Shown: positions 23,340 through 33,692, counted from the first letter of the stretch. The stretch is 64,000 bases of DNA from Orbilia blumenaviensis (GCA_036872755.1 JAVHNS010000007.1:1364001-1428000), one strand, 5' to 3'. Numbers and translations: made by a program. The notes: a model not told the origin generated them from the sequence alone.

Positions 23340-24659
23340 ATGCCGGGGAGTAGCCGACTAATCGCTGTAGCTGTGGGCTCACTGCTCATAAGCTCGGTCT
23401 TTGCCGGTGTGGTCAACAAAAGGGACACACAGACCCTGGAGGAGAGCTTAGTGGGTTCTCCATATGAGTATCTATTAAGCATACCTCTGAATCCAGAACC
23501 AGAGAGTGCCAGGTTTCGAAGATATAAACGACAAGATGTTCCGATTGATGAAGGAACTGTAATTGCTACAGAGGAGACTTCATCGACAGAGGATCACACA
23601 GACGGACCTGGAGGGGAGGTCACTGAGACGACTGAAGCGACTGTGATCGAAGAAACCTCCAATCCAGACGGTAATACGGATCCATCAAATGGCGGAGGTC
23701 CTCCACCTGCTGACGGATCTGGACCACCGGAAGGCGGCCTTGCTGATGTTTTTGCGGATGATGCACCGCCATTGATGTCAGATGAAAACGGTGACCCTAA
23801 GGAAGTCGCTACTTCAACCCAGGAACTTATCGCTTCTTCCCGGAAAGAACTTGAAGGTGAATCCACAGAGATGACCCAAAAGGAACTCGATGATCTTGCT
23901 ACAGCTGTGGAACTCATCTCTGCTGATATCGCTAAAAGAGAGGACCCCGCGACTGTTGATATTGACGCGCAGGTTCAATCAGAGATGAACGATTGGGACA
24001 GTCTTTCCGACGCAGAGAAGCGGGAAACCCATGAAAAGTCGGTCTACAAAGGCGTGACCCAAGGTATCGAAATTGAGGCCGTGGTAGGAAATCTCCTCGG
24101 CGTCGCCGAGAAGATCGTAAACGGCGATGTTAAAACAAACGTGACAGAAGGGCTGGAGGGCATTCGGAGCGAAGGTGTTCCCAGCAACAGTACTGATATC
24201 CCTACTGGAGGTGGTGAACCCGGTATCCAGAAGCGATCTCTTGAGAAGAGGTTCATATTACTCCCTGCAGTACTAAGCCTTCTTAGGGTACAAGTTTCAG
24301 GTGGAATTGGAGGAAGCATAAATACACCCCTCGGCTCGCTCGCCGTCGGCTTAACTACCAGCATTGGAAAGGCGACGAACGCGGATCCGCCAAAGCCTCA
24401 AGAAAAGATAGTTTTCTACGACAGACCAACCGCTCCTCCTGAAGAGCAGAATTTCCGACAACAGCAAGAACAATCTTTCCAGGGATCTGAATCTTTCCGC
24501 CAGCAGTCTTTCCGCCAGTCCCAGGCGCCGACTGTGGTTATGGAGTCACAGCAGCCTAAAGCAGTAGTCCCGGGATGGGACAAGACGTACGAACAGAACC
24601 AGGGCTTCAGGCCGAATGGGTTCAGGCAGACGCAGCAAAGTTGGAAGAAATCTCGTTGA
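23340..24659 (+). CDS. Secreted acidic protein with several Kex2-type sites and SFRQ-rich tail
   Basis: Intronless, 439 residues. The N-terminus is a signal peptide (LIAVAVGSLLISSVFAG, cleavage near residue 23). Dibasic KR motifs occur after VVN, RY, IA, IQ and SLE, so several products could be released by a Kex2-type protease of the Golgi. The middle is acidic and Gly/Pro-rich (GGGPPPADGSGPPEGG). After EKR comes a hydrophobic block (FILLPAVLSLLRVQ) then Gly-rich sequence and a Gln-rich tail with repeated SFRQ/GFRQ/GFRP units ending KKSR. No known family. It lies 635 nt after a gene of similar layout on the same strand. A secreted peptide precursor or wall protein are both possible; the sequence does not decide. 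Confidence 0.75.
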   Translation: MPGSSRLIAVAVGSLLISSVFAGVVNKRDTQTLEESLVGSPYEYLLSIPLNPEPESARFRRYKRQDVPIDEGTVIATEETSSTEDHTDGPGGEVTETTEATVIEETSNPDGNTDPSNGGGPPPADGSGPPEGGLADVFADDAPPLMSDENGDPKEVATSTQELIASSRKELEGESTEMTQKELDDLATAVELISADIAKREDPATVDIDAQVQSEMNDWDSLSDAEKRETHEKSVYKGVTQGIEIEAVVGNLLGVAEKIVNGDVKTNVTEGLEGIRSEGVPSNSTDIPTGGGEPGIQKRSLEKRFILLPAVLSLLRVQVSGGIGGSINTPLGSLAVGLTTSIGKATNADPPKPQEKIVFYDRPTAPPEEQNFRQQQEQSFQGSESFRQQSFRQSQAPTVVMESQQPKAVVPGWDKTYEQNQGFRPNGFRQTQQSWKKSR

Positions 24660-24871
24660 CGTCTCGTATAAGCCCTGGCTTTGGTGTAGGTCAAGCTAGC
24701 TCATACCAATGTGAAAGCCATACGCCTCTATTTATGGCTTGAAACCTCCTGTAACCATGTCCTCCAGCTATTAATTATCCCTTAAACGAACCTAGCTCGG
24801 GGATTCGGAATATATGTATTTATCTAGACTTAATACTAAATTTATATCCCATGCCACTATGGCTCTGCGTT

Positions 24872-25441
24872 TCACGATTCAACCATAACGGAGGTATCCT
24901 TTTCCTTTAGCCACCCTTTCAGCTCGTCTTTACCGTACCAAACATCCTTCCCCATATCCTTCTCTTTCAACCCTTCCAGCACCCCTATACACCAGTTTTG
25001 GCAATTCCAACCTCCTTCTCCACCCTCCACCTCTTCCTTCTCAACATACGCCTCTCTACACGCCTTCTCAAAATCCCCAAGCCGGCTCTCATCAACACTT
25101 CCAATCTCCAGCTTCGCAATCACAATCTGAGTAGCAGCCTCCTCCCCATCAGCCCCGTTAACCACAGGAACCTCTTCTTCCTCTTCCTCCTCATCATCAT
25201 CCCCGCCATTTCCCTTACTATTCTTATGGTTGATAATAACACTCCTCCCCGGCTCTTCATTCCTCGGATCGATAGCCTCGGGACCAGAATAGTAGTAAGC
25301 ACCAGGCATACCCCGCAGCTGGTGTTTCAACCCCGTTGAAGACGAAAGCTCGATCAAGAAGGTCCAATGGTAGGCTTTCACTCGACCAGTCTCCCAGTGT
25401 GTTCCCCGGTCGTAGGTTATTATGTAGAGTGAGTACGACAT
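24872..25441 (-). CDS. Small fungal family protein with WNCQNW motif (DUF6914-like)
   Basis: Intronless, 189 residues, start ATG at 25441. Order of visible blocks: YDRGTHWETGRVKAYHWTFLI at residues 10-30, RGMPGAYYYSGPEAID near 43-58, an acidic low-complexity linker (DDDEEEEEEE) near 80-90, then WNCQNWCIGVLEGL near 143-156. The HW...HW.FLI...G..YY.G start and the WNCQNW end recall a group of uncharacterised fungal proteins that I remember as DUF6914; this is from memory, not a search. The acidic linker is the variable part. No catalytic function is claimed. A short 5' leader separates it from the 25.4-26.3 kb AT-rich spacer. Confidence 0.75.
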   Translation of the reverse strand: MSYSLYIITYDRGTHWETGRVKAYHWTFLIELSSSTGLKHQLRGMPGAYYYSGPEAIDPRNEEPGRSVIINHKNSKGNGGDDDEEEEEEEVPVVNGADGEEAATQIVIAKLEIGSVDESRLGDFEKACREAYVEKEEVEGGEGGWNCQNWCIGVLEGLKEKDMGKDVWYGKDELKGWLKEKDTSVMVES

Positions 25442-26226
25442 ATTTTTTTAACAGCGGGGTTGTTGTTATATATAAAAGCGCTCTCGGGATCGAGCGGGAG
25501 TTCAGAAAGGTAAGTTATAAATTTATATAAGATCCGCCTGGGGGGATATACGCCGCAGGGATATGGCAGCTTGCGATTTTTTTTTTGCTTGAAGGTTTAT
25601 CCTTTCCCTATAATTGTTCTTCAAATATACTGCGGGAGTGCTATTGATCATAGCCTTGATTATGCATTATGGGGACTACCGTCAAGGTATGCCGAGACAC
25701 TCGCCCGCTTTGAGGTGTTTAACCCAAAATGCAACACACATGTGCCAATACGTTCCACGTTGATAGGCTGTGATATTTTCCGCGGCGTCTGCATTACCTG
25801 GAATGGTATAGTCTGGCGGCACTGTGGTGGCTAAGTAATTCCAAAGTTATACCGTAAAAGGCGGGCTTCAAATACTAAGTATCTAGGTATAGTTATAGTA
25901 TTAAACTTTTGTTGGATATTTAATCGTAACTCTAGCTAGGCAGGGAGTGTTCGCGATTCGCTAGCATAACTGAGTTAATTTAACACAGTTATGCAGCCCC
26001 TTAGTACTGTGTTCCGGCATATTTTTCAAAGTCGACATCGCTTCCCCAAGCAAAAGTTAAGATTTGGCTGTTTATTAATTCTTAGATCGTGTATATCATG
26101 CTCTCGGTGAGAGTACTTAAGTCTATCAGAAAGAAAAAATTATAAGGGCAAAGAATTATCATTATCATCATAAATATCTCAAAACTAGGCAATTAATCAA
26201 ATACTACCCGAGTAAATTAGCAAGAG

Positions 26227-26280
<54 letters not shown>

Positions 26281-26359
26281 AGAAGCATCGACTTTGAAGG
26301 CAAAACGCCACTCATTTCCAAAAAACTAACTACAATGGAAAAAGGCCACCGTCGCGATC
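25442..26359. other. AT-rich spacer with A46 tract
   Basis: About 920 nt without coding signal. It holds an uninterrupted run of 46 A at 26233-26278, roughly 80 nt past the stop codon of the annexin gene (on the annexin strand this is T46). Confidence 0.6.
26233..26278. repeat. Homopolymer of 46 A
   Basis: Longest homopolymer in the window. No target-site-like direct repeat or retroelement body was recognised next to it, so a retroposition origin is not supported. Confidence 0.9.
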
Positions 26360-27954
26360 TTATTTATTCAAAATCGCAACCAACAGCCTCTCGAAATCAC
26401 CACTCGTCTCATCCCTAACCCGAGCCACCAAATCTTTTCCATAAAGCCTACTATAAGACGCCTTGATCGCTGGAACGGCACCAGGAATCCAGTGTGCGGC
26501 TATGAGTCTGAACGCCAACTCCTCGTTCTTTGTTCCAATACCCTTCATGGTTCCTTCGATTAGCTCTGCGTCTCGCTTGGCTTTATCTTGTACACCTCGT
26601 AGGATATATAGCAAAGCCTCCTTTTGGTGACCGCTGAACTCGCTCTTTATCAGGCTTTCTACAGAAACGTGGTATGTCCTTTCATATTCTGTCGCGATAG
26701 CTAGGATAGTAGCATCGTTACTCTTGACGAATATCCTCGAGACTTCAGTTTCGTCTGTTCCCATTCTGCCTTCCGTAGCATTATGTAGCGCCTTAACCTC
26801 AGCAGTGACATTTGTAGGGTTTACACCTGCGCCTTCTTCAGTACGTGTAGCGGAGATGACCATTTCAAACATCCTCTGTTCGGAACCGCTAAGGTCATCC
26901 GAAACCACAGACTCCATCTTCCGGCTGTATTTTGCCTTGAAAGCATTCTTAATAGCGTTCATATCGGCATTACTCCTGCCCAACAACGCCAAATCCAAGA
27001 AGGTCTCTTTGGTCCCAATACCCTTTGTCGCACGATCAACCAACCAAACATAAAAGTTAAGTGGACCTCTAACGAGCGCACAAAGTCCATCTTCAAGGTT
27101 TCCACGGGTTTTATCCTCAATAAGTGAGTATAGTTGTTTCTTTGTATCGGCGGTGTATTTTTGATTTAGGGATTCAATCTGTAAGGGGTCTAGTTTTACG
27201 ATTGTGGCGATTAGAGTCTTTTCATCAGTGTTGAAGCCTTTACAGGCTTTACGGATGGCTTCTACGTCGTTTGTAGCGTTGTAGCTTGTTGCTCCTTGGT
27301 TAGGTACGAAGCCGATGGAAGGTGGCGCAGAGGGACCGGTATATGTTTGGGCTGATGGGCCGGCTTGTGGAGGTGCTTGGTAACCGGCTTGAGGTGGGGC
27401 ACCCCACTGCTGCTGTTGCTGGGGAGGATAGCCTTGCGGTTGTTGACCCCATTGTTGTTGTGGTGGCCCCCACTGCTGCTGTTGTTGCGGTGGGTATCCT
27501 TGAGGTGGAGCCCCCCACTGCTGTTGCTGAGGAGGGTAGCCTTGTGGAGGTGCTCCCCATTGTTGCTGAGGCTGGCCCCATTGTTGCTGTTGCGGTGGTG
27601 GGTATCCACGTTGGTCCTCTTTAGATATTCAGTTAGTTTATAAGTTCCGAAATGCGCAGCTGTTTGAATATTATATATGATATTTTAGTACGTACGTGGT
27701 GGGCCCCATTGTTGTGGCTGTTGTGGATATCCCTGTGGAGGACCCCATTGCTGCTGTTGACCCCACTGCTGCTGAGGCGGACCCCACTGCTGCTGAGGTG
27801 GACCCCACTGCTGCTGCTGCTGCTGTGGAGGTTGTTGCTGTGGAGGTTGTTGCTGTGGAGGCTGTTGCTGCTGCTGGTCACCAGTCGGGGGTGGTCCGGC
27901 TGGGGGCTGCTGAGGCTGTTGTGGGGGCTGCTGTGTAGGTTGCTGGTCCGCCAT
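26360..27954 (-). CDS. Annexin with Gln/Pro/Gly-rich N-terminal extension
   Basis: Two exons, 27954..27696 and 27618..26360, joined across a 77-nt intron (GTACGT...CTAAAG), encode 505 residues. The first 190 residues are almost only Gln, Pro, Gly, Trp and Tyr, in units such as QQQWGPP and GYPPQQQQWGAPP. The annexin core follows with four repeats: ATNDVEAIRKACKGFNTDEKTLI, then LVDRATKGIGTKETFLDLAL, then EGRMGTDETEVSRIFV, then ELIEGTMKGIGTKNEELAFRLI; the K-G-x-G-T/N-T motifs of type-2 calcium sites are visible in repeats 2 and 4. By family knowledge annexins bind acidic phospholipids with calcium. The Pro/Gln-rich extension resembles that of other fungal annexins and may self-associate. Length beyond about 320 residues is due to the extension. 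Confidence 0.95.
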
Positions 27955-29440
27955 ATTGTATTTGCCTAGGTATTTAAAGTTTTATCTATAAACTACGTGA
28001 CTTTATAGGTATCTACGATATTCTGATATCAAGAGAGCGTGTAGTAGTAGTAATATAATGAAATAAGAGTGTGTTGAAAGTGACGCTGGATGTTGGATGT
28101 TCGAAAGCGGCGAGCCTTATATATATATGAGGCGCGATAGAAAAGTAAAAATGTATGAGTACAAGCTTATGTAGTAATAATCAGCAGGATCTCGGGACAT
28201 ATCGCTCTTATATAAGACCTAGGTACCTACTTACTATACAGTAGATATCACACAACCCCTCTTTCCTTTCCAACATCTTGCTCAACTAGCTAGGCTTTCG
28301 CGCTTGGGGGGTGGGCGGTCTACAGCGAAACTAGAGCCTTACCATGTCATAAAACCGGTTAGCCTGCCTATCCATGTTTGGTCGCCTTACTGGATGGGGC
28401 AAGCCCCACCATGCCTTTTCCGACGGTGGGTCCCTCGTACTGGCTAGTTTGACGATGTTAATTTACCCTTCTTGGCCTATCGTTATGTTAAAAGTATTTT
28501 GGAAAGAATATCCAGCCTTTTCGGATCTCTTCAACTTCAGCCCTGGGAAATCATCACTGGTTTCGGTGACTATTTCGAATAGTTTCGCGGGATTGGGAAT
28601 CTTGATGCTTTCCTTGGCAGGCACGGTGAGTACTCGCTATTCGACGCCTTTGGTATACAACGAGATAATTGATCCCGAGGGCTTGAAATTCCATGCACTT
28701 GATCGCAAGTGCAATGGCTATGGCTGACCTTGGATACACCAAACAGGCGAGATGGTGTCACCATCAAAGAAGGCTTAATAGGCGTTCTTCTGATCTTGGC
28801 AAGCTCCACAAGATTACGTTGTGATCCTTCACGAGATAATCTCTGTGCTAGTTAGCTTCCTATTTCTTTACATGTTAATCTTAAAAAACCGCGACACACA
28901 GACTGTCTTTCGCCTTCGATTTAGGTTCGTAAGATGCCTTGCAGGGTAGATAACGTTTCTCTTTTTTTTCTTTTGAATTTTCTGAAGCAGGTTTTATAAC
29001 GTGCTGTGTGTCTAAGCGCTTGGCGTTTTATTGGTGAAGAGTGTGCCTCGGAGTCAGTCTTCGGTTAGAGTTCCGAATTTCCTCAGCCTCGAACAGCCAA
29101 AAGGAGTGACAGCCACCACATGGATGGGAAAGGTGGAGTGGCGGTGGTTTGAGAGTCATTCGGGCGGAATTATATAGGATTCTGTAGACGGTTCCGTCTA
29201 GATAGTGATATTCGGCCTTGTGTGGCATATCACGGTATCGTATCAAAGGATGAACTCAGAAGATCAGTACTGATCAGTGGAGTGTAATGCACGTTGTATT
29301 GTTTGCGTTAACGGAAATTACCCAATTGTTGCCTCTGGTCTCGTTCCTCGTAATCCAACACCCTGAGCTGTAGAGCCACCAACGAGACCAACGAGACCAA
29401 GAAAGGCCGAAATGTAGCCTCAATTTCAACTTTGTGCTGT

Positions 29441-29459
29441 CTGGTTCCAACGAGACCAG
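29441..29459. repeat. Copy of dispersed hairpin repeat
   Basis: CTGGTTCCAACGAGACCAG: a CTGGT/ACCAG stem of 5 bp with a 9-nt loop. It is followed by CCTC, as in the copies at 30092 and 36155, and preceded by TTTGTGCTGT, nearly the same flank as at 33837, 35031 and 38318. Confidence 0.7.
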
Positions 29460-29587
29460 CCTCAATGAATCTGTCGACGACACAATTGGGACCCCGCAGC
29501 AAATTACAACTGGAACAGCTCCGCTTCGCTCCACCATACTTAAACCCGACTGAGCACTACCAGACCATACAGAGCCAATAATCAAAA

Positions 29588-29611
29588 AATATATATATAT
29601 ATATATATATT
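29588..29611. repeat. AT dinucleotide microsatellite
   Basis: About eleven TA/AT units flanked by A tracts in AT-rich DNA. Confidence 0.85.
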
Positions 29612-30091
29612 AAAAATATAATATTTATTGCACAACACAAAAGAACTTTAAATAAATTTAAATTTTATTCTCAAACCTAACAAACAAAAATCTACTCATA
29701 TTTAAACTTAATTTATTATATTGTCAATAACTGAAAATAAGTCTGGTATAAAATTGTGCTAAAATTTGTTAAAAACACTAAGGAACAATATATTTTTTTT
29801 GGTCCCCCACCCGCAATTTTTTGGTGTGCGGCGGTACGGGCACGGATCGTTACTAAGAACCCGACTTAACAGTCGGGCACAGAAAATTACAACAGAAACA
29901 ACGCGAGCCTCATGGAAAAAGTCCGAACGACTTCAGGCATGTTATCTTTTACGGCCGAATTACCGCGTCTGTTGCCTGAACTTTAATATTTCATAAGAAC
30001 TTTAAGTAGTCTTGTGTTGGCTAATAGGAAAGCTGATCTACAAAACACGCGCATTATTAACCCCGCAATTGGTCTATAAATTCGGGTACTT

Positions 30092-30108
30092 CTGGTCTCA
30101 TAAACCAG
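30092..30108. repeat. Copy of dispersed hairpin repeat (short loop)
   Basis: CTGGTCTCATAAACCAG has the same CTGGT/ACCAG stem with a 7-nt loop, followed by CCTC. It lies about 120 nt upstream of the oxygenase start codon, so it is within its promoter or leader. Confidence 0.65.
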
Positions 30109-30227
30109 CCTCATCGAAGTAGAACACTTCGTTGGAGGTACTTCTATCGTTAACAATTCAATCTCAATCAGCCAACATAATTCTAGTATCCCCAGTATCA
30201 TCTACAACTTACATAATAGCTCCAACA

Positions 30228-31217
30228 ATGGCTTCTCCAATCGCCGCTCAGGCTTTCCGCCAGCGTCTAGCTCCGAACCTAATCAAAACTAGTAAAACCA
30301 CCCTTACATCAGCTAAATCGCACGCCAATCCCGAACTTCTTCATGGCGCAATCGCACTTCTCAACCCTACCGTCCAACCGCCATTCAAGGCGATCCGCCA
30401 CCTCTTCGACCACCTCCGTGCAAACCCAACCGCTGCATCCGCTCTAAACAACGCCTACCCAAAGCGTGGCATCTTCAAATCAGCTGCTATCAAAAATGGC
30501 ATCGCTGACCAAAAATTCACAATTGATCTGTCTCCAGCCAGAGACTCCCTCATCTCCGAAGCCACTCGCGCTTCTCTCGCTTCATATGGCTTAAACGACG
30601 TCATCTCCTTCTTCAACAATACAGCAGAAAATCATGTCTCAACCATCTTATCCCAGCTTGGGAAAGTCTCCAGTATTGACCTCTCACAGGTTCATAAAGA
30701 CCTAAACATGAACTTCCGTCTCTGTGACTACAATCCTCTTACAGCAAACCCAACCTCTTCAAACGGTTGTGGAGAACATACTGACTACGGAACATTTAGT
30801 ATAATCTTCCAAGATGGGACCCCAGGTCTTGAAATTGAAGCTCCACATGCTCCTGGTACCTGGATTGAGATCCCAGGGGATGCAACGGTTGTATTGGCCG
30901 GTTGGTGCGCTTTTATCTTGACCGGAGGACGGGTTTGTGCGGTTAGACATAGGGTTAGACGTATTCCTGGGGTTAGGAGGCTTAGCGCTGTGTTGTTTGT
31001 CGCTCCGGATTTGGAGGTGAAGTTGAAGCCGTTGACGGAGTTTACGAATGTTGAGTTTTCGAAGGAGATTATAGGAGGTGAGGTTAATGTTAGTTGGTTT
31101 AAGGATGTCATGGGGAAGAGATGGAGAAGGAGAGAGGGGAATTTGGAGGTTGCAGAGAGAGACGAGGGCATCTTTTCCCAGGACGATGAGATTAGGAGAT
31201 TGGTTTTGGGAGCTTAG
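30228..31217 (+). CDS. 2-oxoglutarate/Fe(II)-dependent dioxygenase, isopenicillin-N-synthase-like
   Basis: Intronless, 329 residues from the ATG at 30228. The double-stranded beta-helix core carries the iron triad His184-x-Asp186 (in CGEHTDYGTFSIIFQD) and His241 (in VCAVRHRV), with the co-substrate-binding Arg-x-Ser at about Arg251 (RRLSAVLF). The block PGLEIEAPHAPGTWIEIPGDATVVLAGW between them is typical of the plant/fungal flavonol-synthase and isopenicillin-synthase-like group, members of which oxidise small molecules. The usual N-terminal DIOX_N-like half is present but divergent. Neighbours downstream are arsenic-resistance genes, which gives no clear substrate. Third-position composition shifts within the gene (C-rich first half, G-rich second half). 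Substrate unknown. Confidence 0.85.
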   Translation: MASPIAAQAFRQRLAPNLIKTSKTTLTSAKSHANPELLHGAIALLNPTVQPPFKAIRHLFDHLRANPTAASALNNAYPKRGIFKSAAIKNGIADQKFTIDLSPARDSLISEATRASLASYGLNDVISFFNNTAENHVSTILSQLGKVSSIDLSQVHKDLNMNFRLCDYNPLTANPTSSNGCGEHTDYGTFSIIFQDGTPGLEIEAPHAPGTWIEIPGDATVVLAGWCAFILTGGRVCAVRHRVRRIPGVRRLSAVLFVAPDLEVKLKPLTEFTNVEFSKEIIGGEVNVSWFKDVMGKRWRRREGNLEVAERDEGIFSQDDEIRRLVLGA

Positions 31218-31581
31218 ATTATTAGGGTATAGACGGGGTACTTGGTTTTTTGTGATGGTTGGCTGGGTCAACTTCAAGCTTCCTTCAGGAACAATCGAAG
31301 TTGATATGCTTCGTAACTTTTAACTAGTTAGGTTATTTCATGAACCTGTGAAAAAAGTGAATTAGAAAGGGCAAACATCCGACGCCAGCTCTAACCATAT
31401 ATCCACTTATAGAGGTAACAACGCCGGGTTGTCGAGTTCCAACGAGGCCAGTTTATGCCGTTTCCACTTCCTAACATGGCCTTTTTGTCTGGGACGTCGA
31501 CGAAATCTAAGTTGTATTCTATTCTTCTATGTCTATTATATGGGTATGTTTCTGCCTATGTTACAATAGTGCGCCAAACAG
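31218..31581. other. Convergent spacer between oxygenase and ACR3
   Basis: About 360 nt with a degraded copy of the hairpin repeat at about 31432-31452 (GAGTTCCAACGAGGCCAG). No gene seen. Confidence 0.5.
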
Positions 31582-32900
31582 TTAGTCCTTCCAATTATAC
31601 CTCTTACCGATCGCCCGTACAATATATACAAGAGCAATCAAGACAGGAACCTCGATTAGCGGACCAACAGTCGATGCTAGCGCCTGATCGCTTTCAGGGC
31701 CAAAAGTTGCAACAGCAACGGCTATTGCTAATTCAAAATTATTACTGGCAGCAGTAAAACTCTGCGTGACACTGAGCTTGTAACCAAACCCAAGTCTGCG
31801 TGTTATACTCAAAGTGATAAGGAAAATGACGACAAAGTAAACTATCAAAGGTGCAGCAACACGCACCACGGAGACAATTTGGTGAACAACTTGACGGCCC
31901 TGAGAAGCAAACAGGACCAAGATGGTATAAAGAAGACCGATTAATGACCATGGAGACAGCCACTTCATGAAAACCTCGTAGTCAGCACCTAGAAACTTGC
32001 GGACGAAGAATCTTGTCAAAATAGCTGCCCCCAAAGGTATCCCGAGAAAAACTGCCACATTCGTTGCGACGGTTGAATAGGAGAGTTCGAGTTGCTCATC
32101 GCTGCTGATAACCCGAATGAAAAATATTGCAAGCGGTGCAAACAGAACCATCTGAAGAATAGAGTTGACGACAACCAAGATGGCACAATAGTTCTGATCG
32201 CCACCCGCCAGGCCATTCCATATTAAGACCTAGAAGTGAAAGATTAGCCCCGAAAGAACCATAGCGCAATATATTGATATCTTGCTCGAGTTTACCATAG
32301 CAATACACCTTCCCAGGCCGACTAAGATCAATCCGGTCCGTAGATCGCTTTTATCTGGCAGGAATGCCCACGCTAAGCCAAGCTACCCAATTTATTAGCA
32401 CCTTTGACGCCCATACCGAAAGGGCTCGAAGAATACCATCAGAAAAGGCGCAACGACCCAGTTTACAAAGACGCTGAACGCTATTTGAACCCATAGATCC
32501 CGTTTTTGAAGAAGAATATGTAAGGTCTCATATTGAACTTTGCACAATATTGGATACATCATGACTAGCAATCCGATCGCTAATAGAAAATGACGTTAGT
32601 CCAGGGTATAGTTCTAGTAAACCAAAGGAAGATTGTCAAATACCTACCTATTGGCACCGAAACTCCTACGAATTTTCCTTTTTGAAGAGCAGGACCAGTC
32701 TCTTCAACGAAGTTACCGAGGAGAACTCCTATGACCATCGCCAACAGTATCCATACGGCAAGATAGCGATCCAGCAACCCCAGAGATTTGAATGCCGATA
32801 ATTTTCTATCAGGCTTTTCTCTCGCATTTTGATCTTCAAGGTCTCCCCCTTCAGCCAGGTCATGAAGTTGAGGGACAGTCGATTCGTTTTGATCCTTCAT
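31582..32900 (-). CDS. ACR3: Arsenite efflux transporter Acr3
   Basis: Four exons, 32900..32648, 32579..32437, 32382..32296 and 32229..31582, give 376 residues with agreeing phases; introns are 68, 54 and 66 nt. The family sequence is clear: LLDRYLAVWILLAMVIGVLLGN at residues about 42-63, PIAIGLLVMMYPILCKVQYE across exons 1-2, [51 protein letters not shown] (with the conserved Cys in the fourth segment region), FTAASNNFELAIAVAVA near the C-terminus, then PLIEVPVLIALVYIVR. About ten membrane segments are expected. By family knowledge it exports arsenite, driven by the proton gradient, at the plasma membrane. It is head-to-head with ACR2. It is shorter than yeast Acr3 (404) mainly at the termini, and I see no disruption. 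Confidence 0.93.
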
Positions 32901-32963
32901 GATTGATTCTGAAAAACTGTGGTAGAATAGACGGATAAAATAGAGGAAGAACCGGAGCTTTTA
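32901..32963. promoter_or_regulatory. Very short bidirectional interval ACR3/ACR2
   Basis: Only about 63 nt separates the ACR3 start from the proposed ACR2 start (or about 150 nt to the first secure ACR2 codons). Any common control site, such as that of a Yap8-type regulator known from yeast, would have to lie here or inside the ACR2 leader intron; I could not recognise one. Confidence 0.4.
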
Positions 32964-33692
32964 ATGAAGTAATTTTTCTTCTTCTTTTTTTTTGTCTTCT
33001 ATTTCAGGCACTATAGTCGTGAGCACGAGCAGACTAACGGGCCTTCAAAGATCTTTTATAGATTTATATAACGGTTTCAACACATTTGCTTTCCTAACTA
33101 AGGCGAGCTGCCGCTACAAAACCGGTACAACCAATAATATCTCAGTAGTGCCAAAGTCTGACACTCCCAACAAAATTGTACGGGAAGAAGTCCTGGAGCT
33201 ACTAAAAAGCGCAGATGCTTCAGGAGCCAAAGATTTTGTATTAATTGATGTCCGACGGAACGACTATGAGGTATTGCCCAATAGGACTCCGCAACATCCT
33301 TCGTGTTTCTATATTAACTTGTGGCATAGGGTGGATCTATACGTGGCTCAATCAATATACCTGCGCAGAGCATGTATACCACCATTGCATCACTATATGT
33401 GCTGTTCAAAACCGCAGGGATCAAGAAGGTGATCTGGTATTGCAGTGGGTTTTCTTCTCCATTCCTATCAATATAGGTAATCTAAACTAATTGTGTTGCC
33501 ATTACTCTAGATTCAAGCCGAGGGAGAGGCACAAGAGCTTCGATATGGTTTCAAGACTACTTGAACCAGAAGAACGACGATCAGTTGGAGAGTATGATAT
33601 TGGTTGAGGGAATTAAGGGTTGGGCGACTAGCGGAGGCGAGTATACTGAAAGAATGGATGAGTACGTAAAGAGTTATTGGGAAAAGGTGTAA
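32964..33692 (+). CDS. ACR2: Arsenate reductase Acr2, rhodanese/Cdc25 fold
   Basis: The secure exons are up to 33270, 33330..33444 and 33511..33692, with GTATTG...CATAG and GTGGGT...CTCTAG introns. They read VLIDVRRNDYE, GGSIRGSINIPAQS, KKVIWYCNSSRGRGTRASIWFQDYL, and LVEGIKGWATSGGEYTE. The active-site loop is C-N-S-S-R-G-R, the C-x5-R of this family, and it spans an intron, which confirms the splice. By family knowledge the enzyme reduces arsenate to arsenite, the substrate of Acr3. The long frame has no ATG; I propose a 5-nt first exon (ATGAA, 32964..32968) and an 82-nt intron with an ACTAAC branch site and CAAAG acceptor at 33050, giving 173 residues. That first exon is the weak point. Confidence 0.85.

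Larger units (their letters stand above)
27955..30227. other. Gene-poor stretch before the oxygenase gene
   Basis: About 2.3 kb. A plus frame at 28374-28727 is open for 117 residues but has no recognisable domain or splice context, so it is not called. The stretch includes copies of the hairpin repeat (29441, 30092), an AT microsatellite (29588) and strongly AT-rich DNA at 29580-29780. Confidence 0.5.

Noticed and set aside
26000..26360. A46 tract as the tail of a retroposed gene
   Set aside because: No gene-like sequence ends at the tract on its A strand, and no flanking direct repeats were found.
28374..28727. Plus frame of 117 codons with a hydrophobic stretch
   Set aside because: Begins and ends without splice or promoter context and has no homologue that I recognise; surrounded by decayed DNA.
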